32,634 nt of DNA, from the NCBI GenBank assembly GCA_003427395.1, contig BFEA01000174.1, positions 1,823,379-1,856,012 on the forward strand, given 5' to 3'. The stretch is from Chara braunii. Lineage: Eukaryota; Streptophyta; Charophyceae; Charales; Characeae. This document shows positions 27,522-32,634 of the stretch, piece after piece (position 1 is the first letter of the stretch; each line of letters starts with the position of its first letter). Position numbers and translations under genes: made by a program. The notes beneath the pieces were generated by a model. The model did not search any database. It was not told where the DNA came from and saw only the letters and a program-made list of their open reading frames with translations.

Positions 27522-27709
27522 TGTTAAGACCGCTTCCGACAAAAGGCATCTCTCAAACCGCTCAGCCTGCATACGTAGTCTATGAGTCTGTGGGTAACAT
27601 TTGTATTCCACAGTTGTCTTGATAAGTTTATGCAATCTCTTTGATTACCCCATTGGGTCTTATTCTATGTTCGACAACAACCCAATTTCGTGAACAAGTG
27701 ACAGCAACA
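27522..27709. mobile_element. LTR-like repeat, copy B (188 bp)
   Basis: Same 188-bp repeat as copy A, with TGTT...AACA termini. It directly abuts the probable LTR at 27,212-27,519 (two bases between), which suggests one element inserted beside or into the other. Confidence 0.6.
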
Positions 27710-27801
27710 CACGACCAAATCTTGTGTGAAAAATTAACAGACCCTGTTCCCCTCATGTCCCTACAAGCCCTAGCCAGAATTGTGAGAAAGGGGAGGGAGT
27801 C

Positions 27802-28056
27802 ATGGGGAGCAAAGACAAAGTGGGAATGACCTGGACCCTCCATCAGGACAAAAAGGATGGTTGGGAGAAAGAAGCAGTCAATGACATTCAATACAATCTA
27901 AAACTAATGAGAGGAGGCGCTTTAACGCTAGTAAAAGACCAAAATTTTCTTGAGTACACCTTCTACGTCTACGGATCAGACGGGCAGCTGCATAGCACCT
28001 TCTCCTCTGTTGAGGTTGTTGATCGAGCACGGGAGGCCGTCAAGAATCGGCAATAA
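27802..28056 (+). CDS. Small unrecognised protein, 84 residues (GSDG-LHST family)
   Basis: The frame starts at ATG and runs to TAA (28,054-28,056). The order of features matches the 82-residue protein at 4,578-4,826: HQDKKDGWEKE (about 14-24), LMRGG (about 34-38), strand FLEYTFYVYGSDGQLHST (about 49-66), then a charged C-terminal helix (VVDRAREAVKNR). Identity is only partial, about a third by eye over the core. It is strongest in DKK..W, RG, EY and GSDG.LHST, so the two are old paralogues. The protein is predicted soluble and intracellular. It starts 92 bp beyond LTR-like copy B. I cannot name the family or a function. Confidence 0.55.
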   Translation: MGSKDKVGMTWTLHQDKKDGWEKEAVNDIQYNLKLMRGGALTLVKDQNFLEYTFYVYGSDGQLHSTFSSVEVVDRAREAVKNRQ

Positions 28057-28455
28057 GAACGAAAAGAGAGAAATGTCTCGTGAGCAGCTTGCGTAACACT
28101 GCAAAATTGTACTGACCAAGTGGGAATCATACGACAATATTCAGAGGCCCTAATGTGATAGGGGGCATTCAATACTATCAACAAATAAGTCGCATCCATG
28201 TATACAGTCAAGATCTGGTCAGCGAGAACAATATGCACAACTGTTTTATTTGACCAGTCCGTTAAATCAGGGAATCCGTCAGAACCCATCTGTTATTATT
28301 CTTCACATGAGTACGATTCAGTCTTGGGGAGAGCGAACCTCCGCGCCCATACTTCATTTCCTGGTAATGAACCAGCATATGAAGTGGGTGTATGAATAGA
28401 ACTCTTGCCTGAAGAGGAGCACCCGAGAGACTCGCGGGGTAACCTATGCCCCTGA
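28057..28455. other. Non-coding, nothing recognised
   Basis: No FPYQY-family gene follows the small protein here, unlike the arrangement at 3,447-4,826. Confidence 0.4.
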
Positions 28456-28764
28456 TCAATGCTGCAAACAGCAAGGTCAGGAGGAGGTAACCTCAAAGTG
28501 CCAGCTGGTCTCGACTGCATCAAGAAACCACGGTAGGACCTGGTCCTTGACTGTCGCGCAATCGACCACTTTTGAAAAGTCGAGGTTCTGTAGGCAACGC
28601 CCTATTGTTGCAATCTGGTCTCCTATACTCATGACCAGCACTATAAACAGTAATGTCAGGAGAAGGAGAACTCGGAGTGTCAACTGGTTTCGATTGCATC
28701 AAATGACCACAGTAAGACTTGGCACCCGACTATAGTGCAATCGACCATGCTAAAAAGCTGAGCT
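28456..28764. repeat. Diverged direct repeat, offset 179 bp
   Basis: Two units (about 28,456-28,586 and 28,632-28,764) share GTCAGGAG.AGG, AACT/CAGCTGGT.TCGA.TGCATCAA, GACC/CC and GCAATCGACCA. Minus frames starting MMQS occur in both copies, but the offset is not a multiple of three and each breaks soon after, so coding is doubtful. Confidence 0.65.
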
Positions 28765-29419
28765 ACCTAGACGTTGAGCTATAGTCGTTGGTCCGGGTAT
28801 TTAGCCCTAGTAGACATGGAACCAAGTGCAGTCGATCAGTAGAGTGGTGTAGTGGAGCCGATAGCTCTCAACTACAATTATCATTCTAGATTGAAGGGTT
28901 GCAATAAGAGACTACAAGTAAAACAAGCAACCTCAATATGGCGGAGCATAAAGACATAAACACCCAGGTTGTCAGCGACAGTTATGCTACGGTTCAACTT
29001 GTCTAACAGACAAAGTGTTAGGGGCAGGATGCTGAAAGGCTGGAGCAATGTCTCACACCACTCAGCGTTAAGAAGAGGGAAACTTTGCCCAATCAACAGC
29101 TAAGCTAACCTTGGTCAAGACATCGAGTATGGCCATAATTTGCATCAGCAAGTTCTGACAGCGCAACACAAATACGCTTGTCCAGGGAAGTAGGAAACAT
29201 CTCCTCAGAGAAGTCCAGTCACAAGAAAAAGGGGTTGCGACCCTTAGTTCTGCCAGCCCTAGATCTGCTACAAATCAGTGTCCTCATACGTGAAGGATCC
29301 TGATGCTGCAACTCCTACATGAATCAGCTAGAGAGGGTGGAGATTCAACTTCATTAGACAATGAATCAGCACAGGTGGAGGGAGTTGAAGACGCCACCTC
29401 TCTCCTCTCTAGTTCGAGC
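28765..29419. other. Non-coding, nothing recognised
   Basis: By position this should hold protease or pol of the gag-bearing element, but I see no such motif. The element is truncated here. Confidence 0.4.
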
Positions 29420-30940
29420 CTGAAGGCCTGCGAGGCATACTGGGACAATCCTTCAAGAAGTGGTCCCCCTCATATCTCAGGCAGACACCCTTGTCCTTTC
29501 TATTCCTCCAGACCCCCTCCTGGATCCTGAGTGCATGCTAGGGGAAGGTGGAAGGATCAAGGGGGTCAGGTGGCCAACGGACGTCGCGTGGTAGAGGTAC
29601 TGTCTGGGCTCCAAGGGAAGAGGCACGTCCCTTACCTTTCCCCTTGCTGCTGGTTGGTGCTTTTTGGGTTGAGGCCTTGCCATTAGTCAGGCCCATCAAA
29701 GCATCAGCCAAGGCAACAACAGCAAAATCTGCAGCAGATCATAAAGCAGTCACAGATGGAGGGGTCCCATCCTGGGATGCTGCATCATCATCTGAACTGG
29801 AAGCTGCAGCAGCAAACAGGGTACCCTTCCTCCTTCGCCCCTTTGAGGAGGGTCCCTTCCTTCCTTCAGAAGGTGCTTCCTGGACATGGAGTTTGGACTC
29901 CAGGTCCAGGGTTGCTCTGCCAAAGGACCACCAGTCCTTGTGGCCTCGAGAGAATAGTGCAAGCTGGAATTGCTCAGGCGCTGCCCTGACAAAATGAATG
30001 AGCAGATCCTGCTCACTCATCTCCAACCCAGGAGTCGATCTCAAACTCTCAAAGGTGGACTACAGTTTGGACAAGGAGCCATCAAACTTTTTCTGGCCCA
30101 GGCGCAAAATTTTGTCTGCTGCTTTTCTGGCCTGCTCCTTGTCTGCAAACAGGTCTTGCAATGCTTGCCGAAATCCAGCCACCCACAACCTCTGCGCCCA
30201 ATCAGACATCTCCATACCTTGCTTGCTGGAGGTAGAGGTGCACCATTTCAATGCAGTCCTCTCCAGACGAGCAAGGATGGCTGACGCTTTCACATCCTCG
30301 TCACATTTGAACCCACTCAGGTAGGTTTTTGTGCAGTGACCCAATTTGCAACATCCACCTGAGGGTCCTGGCCAGAGAACATGGGTGGAGGGGTCAACTT
30401 AGGCCGCTGCTGATCGAATGAAACTGAGGGTTGCGAAGCGGCTGTTGACTTGGGTGTAGAAGATGGGGATGTGGGTCTGGATTGTGGGAGTTGCTGAGGG
30501 CCTGCTTGAGAAGCCCCAGGGGATGGAGGCAAGGTCAGGGTGGTAGGGATCTTCAAATGAGTAAAGATCTGATCCCGTTTGGCAGAGATGTCATCCAACT
30601 TTAAAAAAAAAGTCGAGTGGCTGCTCTCCAGACTGGTAATCCAGTCGTCCCAGTTAGTAAAATAAGAACGGTGAATATCATCCTACAAGAGGATAAATTC
30701 AGCGATGTCCTTGTTCTACTGACGGGAACTACCACTTGTCCTGATTTTCTCCACTTCTGCAATCAGCAGCTTTCTCCTGGCCTCCTTCCGATCTGCTACT
30801 TCTTTCTTCTTCAGCTCAGCCTTCAGGGCCTGTTGGTGGAGTCTCTCCTCCTTGGCCCGTAGTTCAGCCTCTAAAGGGTCAAGCGGAATCCGAGGCTTCA
30901 CATCAGAAGCCTCTCCCTTCTCAGCCTCTGGCATCTCCAC
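29420..30940 (-). pseudogene. gag: Ty3/gypsy gag, decayed
   Basis: This is a capsid/nucleocapsid gene of a minus-strand LTR retrotransposon, in pieces. The N-terminal part (30,934-30,716) has a charged coiled-coil (LEAELRAKEERLHQQALKAE). Next comes a Pro/Ser-rich linker ending in PKLTPPPMFSGQDPQVDVANW, a typical gag entry motif. The capsid helices follow (FADKEQARKAADKILRLG; FVRAAPEQFQLALFSRG). The part to 29,739 ends in a Ser/Asp-rich hinge. In another frame at 29,445-29,483 lies a zinc knuckle, CLRYEGDHFLKDC, in which the second Cys is Tyr. In-frame TAG stops occur at 30,716-30,718, 30,683-30,685 and 30,060-30,062, and frame changes near 30,335 and 29,740. It is not functional. The leader and primer site lie upstream at 30,941-32,423. 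Confidence 0.85.
29445..29483 (-). other. Degenerate gag zinc knuckle
   Basis: The spacing is C-x2-Y-x3-H-x4-C, against the nucleic-acid-binding C-x2-C-x3/4-H-x4-C. One TAT codon replaces the expected second Cys. This marks the 3' limit of recognisable gag. Confidence 0.7.
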
Positions 30941-32411
30941 AATTCAGATAAATAAAAATAAAAACAATTAACAGAAGACAATTAGCAGTTTTCTCTCGAG
31001 TACTGACTCAATTGCTATCACCTGCCTGAAGAGAGGAAGTTAGTTAGTCTGAGCAAGCAAGTGCACAGTCTCAGCAGACTGCTCGAGGGTCGGGGTCAGT
31101 TTTAGAGTACACTCAACAGAAATCCATTTTACGATTTTCCTATCACTGCCCTGAACCAACAATTGCATGCAATAATTGCAAATCATGCATCCATAGCTGA
31201 CAGGATGCGGTCTTGGACTGATTAGTGTTGATTAGTAGTTACACATAGTGACTAATTATGGATGGACAGGTGTCCACTGATAACCAAGATGCAGCGATTT
31301 ACAGGTAATCCTATTTTTAGACCTACCCTGCAGACTTCACCACTGTATGACCCTGTATGCCATACCCTTGATATGGCGGATTACAATTTTCACTGTAACT
31401 GACTCAGAACTTCACATCCGGATGTGCAATTTCAGGTAAACTTTTTATACTGAATTGCGAATTACCAGGGACTGACATAATTGAATTCTGACGAACGAAA
31501 TTGAATTTATGACTGACCCTTGTATAGCCGAGCTTCAGCTATGTCAGCGCAGAATTCAAATTTGCATTATCACTGACAACAGGACCTTGAATTCACCAAT
31601 TCACTACACAGTATAAATCGCAATACTATAAAGCAGTCACAGATGAAATTTGAGTCAGGAAGGAGGTCAAACAGGGTTAGTAGAAGTCAAAGAAGATAGG
31701 TAGGGGAAGTAGGATATGGCTGTTCCACAGTCTGAATTTCGATTTTCAACTGTCTACTAACTGTTAGACCAAATTTCACTGCTCTAAAAATAGACCCAGA
31801 ATCGCCTCAAAGAGTAGAGTAAGGAACACACTTACTTCAAGCTCAACTCTGAAGAAGATGAGTGAAACTTGGCCTATGGCTGTCTGGTCAACCCCATCTC
31901 GCCAGCTCCACCTCTTGTTGATTCCCAGTGTTCCCACGTATCAAATCTCCTGCAACTTGGTGATTCAGCAATATACCCTATAAGGCGCTTCACCCCCAAC
32001 TGACAGGTTCATCGAATTTGGACTCCCAGGTGCAGATAACTGACAAATTCAGTGCAGCGCCACATCACCCTGTACTACGCTGCTGGAAAATTGGGGATCC
32101 TAACCCAATTCCACAATCACAACCTCTTGGGATCGCTTGTTAATTGCTAGTCTCCAGATGAATCGCAAGGCCAAAAATAGCCTCTCAGAGCCTCTCTGGC
32201 CTCTGAGCACCAATCGCCAACCACTTCTGCACAACCCTAGTCAGGAGCGAATCGCCCTCTGTCCAATTCTTCTCGCCACACACTCACCACCACCACCCTT
32301 ACTGAAAACAACCCTGAAGATGATGACTCACCATGAAACTCAACTCCAGTATCTCGCGAGATGATGATGGTTGCTCCAACTCATCAATCGCTCCAGTGTC
32401 TGGATCCAATC
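30941..32411 (-). other. Probable 5' leader of the gag-bearing element
   Basis: About 1.5 kb between gag and the primer site, without ORFs of note. It holds a perfect palindrome, CACATCCGGATGTG (31,413-31,426). Leaders of this length occur in Ty3/gypsy elements. Confidence 0.5.
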
Positions 32412-32423
32412 GCTCTGATACCA
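32412..32423 (-). promoter_or_regulatory. Primer-binding site for initiator tRNA-Met
   Basis: The minus strand reads TGGTATCAGAGC, the same primer site as at 27,199-27,210. It fits as the start of the internal region of the element whose gag lies at 29,420-30,940. Confidence 0.75.
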
Positions 32424-32431
32424 AACCGTTA

Positions 32432-32634
32432 TGATTTTGGTTGTCTGTTGTCTGAAGACCAACACTCACTCACACAGAGTCCCAGGTATGCCCATACGTA
32501 CACAAAAGGAAGGGGCGAGGATAGGAGTATCACCACACGCAGGGAGAGAGAGATAAACACAGAGGAAGACTTGACCATCCGATATGACAGGGTACACTGA
32601 AAGTGCAATTCACTCCACTCAATCCTCACAACCA
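32432..32634 (-). mobile_element. Inner part of a 5' LTR, cut by the window edge
   Basis: Sequence beyond the primer site. A TG at 32,432-32,433 (CA on the element strand) is the nearest plausible LTR end, eight bases from the primer site. The LTR continues past the window, so its length and outer end cannot be given. Confidence 0.45.

Noticed and set aside
28296-28702. Two paralogous MMQS-start proteins
   Set aside because: They arise from a diverged direct repeat with a 179-bp offset; the frames break quickly, and I find no evidence of selection for coding.

Overview
This is eukaryotic, repeat-dominated nuclear DNA with no complete conventional multi-exon gene that I can recognise. It holds a broken 18S rRNA fragment, U6 snRNA-like sequences, tRNA-derived SINE-like units, and Ty3/gypsy remains whose primer-binding sites match plant-type initiator tRNA-Met and tRNA-Asp. 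Together these point to a streptophyte (green plant lineage). The gag and pol wording resembles elements I associate with the charophyte alga Chara braunii, but that is recollection, not a search result.

Layout. 1-4,830: a broken 18S fragment, then a minus-strand coding block. The block holds three decayed tandem paralogues and a fourth full-length one of an unrecognised family (shared FPYQY...VLT..F...IYDIR.YVKKG core), an unrelated pair of reading frames, and an 82-residue protein. A perfect tRNA-Asp-type primer-binding site sits inside this block. 4,970-5,500: an assembly artefact containing a sequencing-library junction adapter. 6,200-7,180: a minus-strand Ty3/gypsy pol fragment (end of RT, RNase H, start of integrase). 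7,180-13,350: non-coding DNA with simple repeats, palindromes, a 70-bp tandem repeat and an N gap whose two edges are the same 91 bp.

14,128-15,362: the most striking feature, a regular array of about 16 stem-loops. The loop AACTTA is nearly constant, the inner stem is CCCT/AGGG, and the outer stems change in compensating pairs. Units are about 63 bp apart on the left and about 100-120 bp apart further right. 16,740-19,840: two loci on the minus strand in which a tRNA-like SINE head is followed by a U6-derived sequence, separated by a long CT microsatellite. 19,850-25,900: mostly anonymous DNA with hairpins and short tandem duplications.

25,960-27,710: two 188-bp LTR-like repeats (TGTT...AACA) about 1.4 kb apart. 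Between them lie a purine tract, a tRNA-like unit and part of another LTR element with an initiator tRNA-Met site. 27,802-28,056: a plus-strand homologue of the 82-residue protein at 4,578. 29,420-32,634: the 5' part of a minus-strand Ty3/gypsy element (decayed gag, leader, tRNA-Met primer site and the inner edge of its 5' LTR).

The genes do not form a pathway. The coding remnants are transposon genes or an unidentified gene family, and many are interrupted by stops that would fit C-to-T decay. The main candidates for something undescribed are the covarying hairpin array, the FPYQY family, the paired small proteins and the SINE-U6 association.
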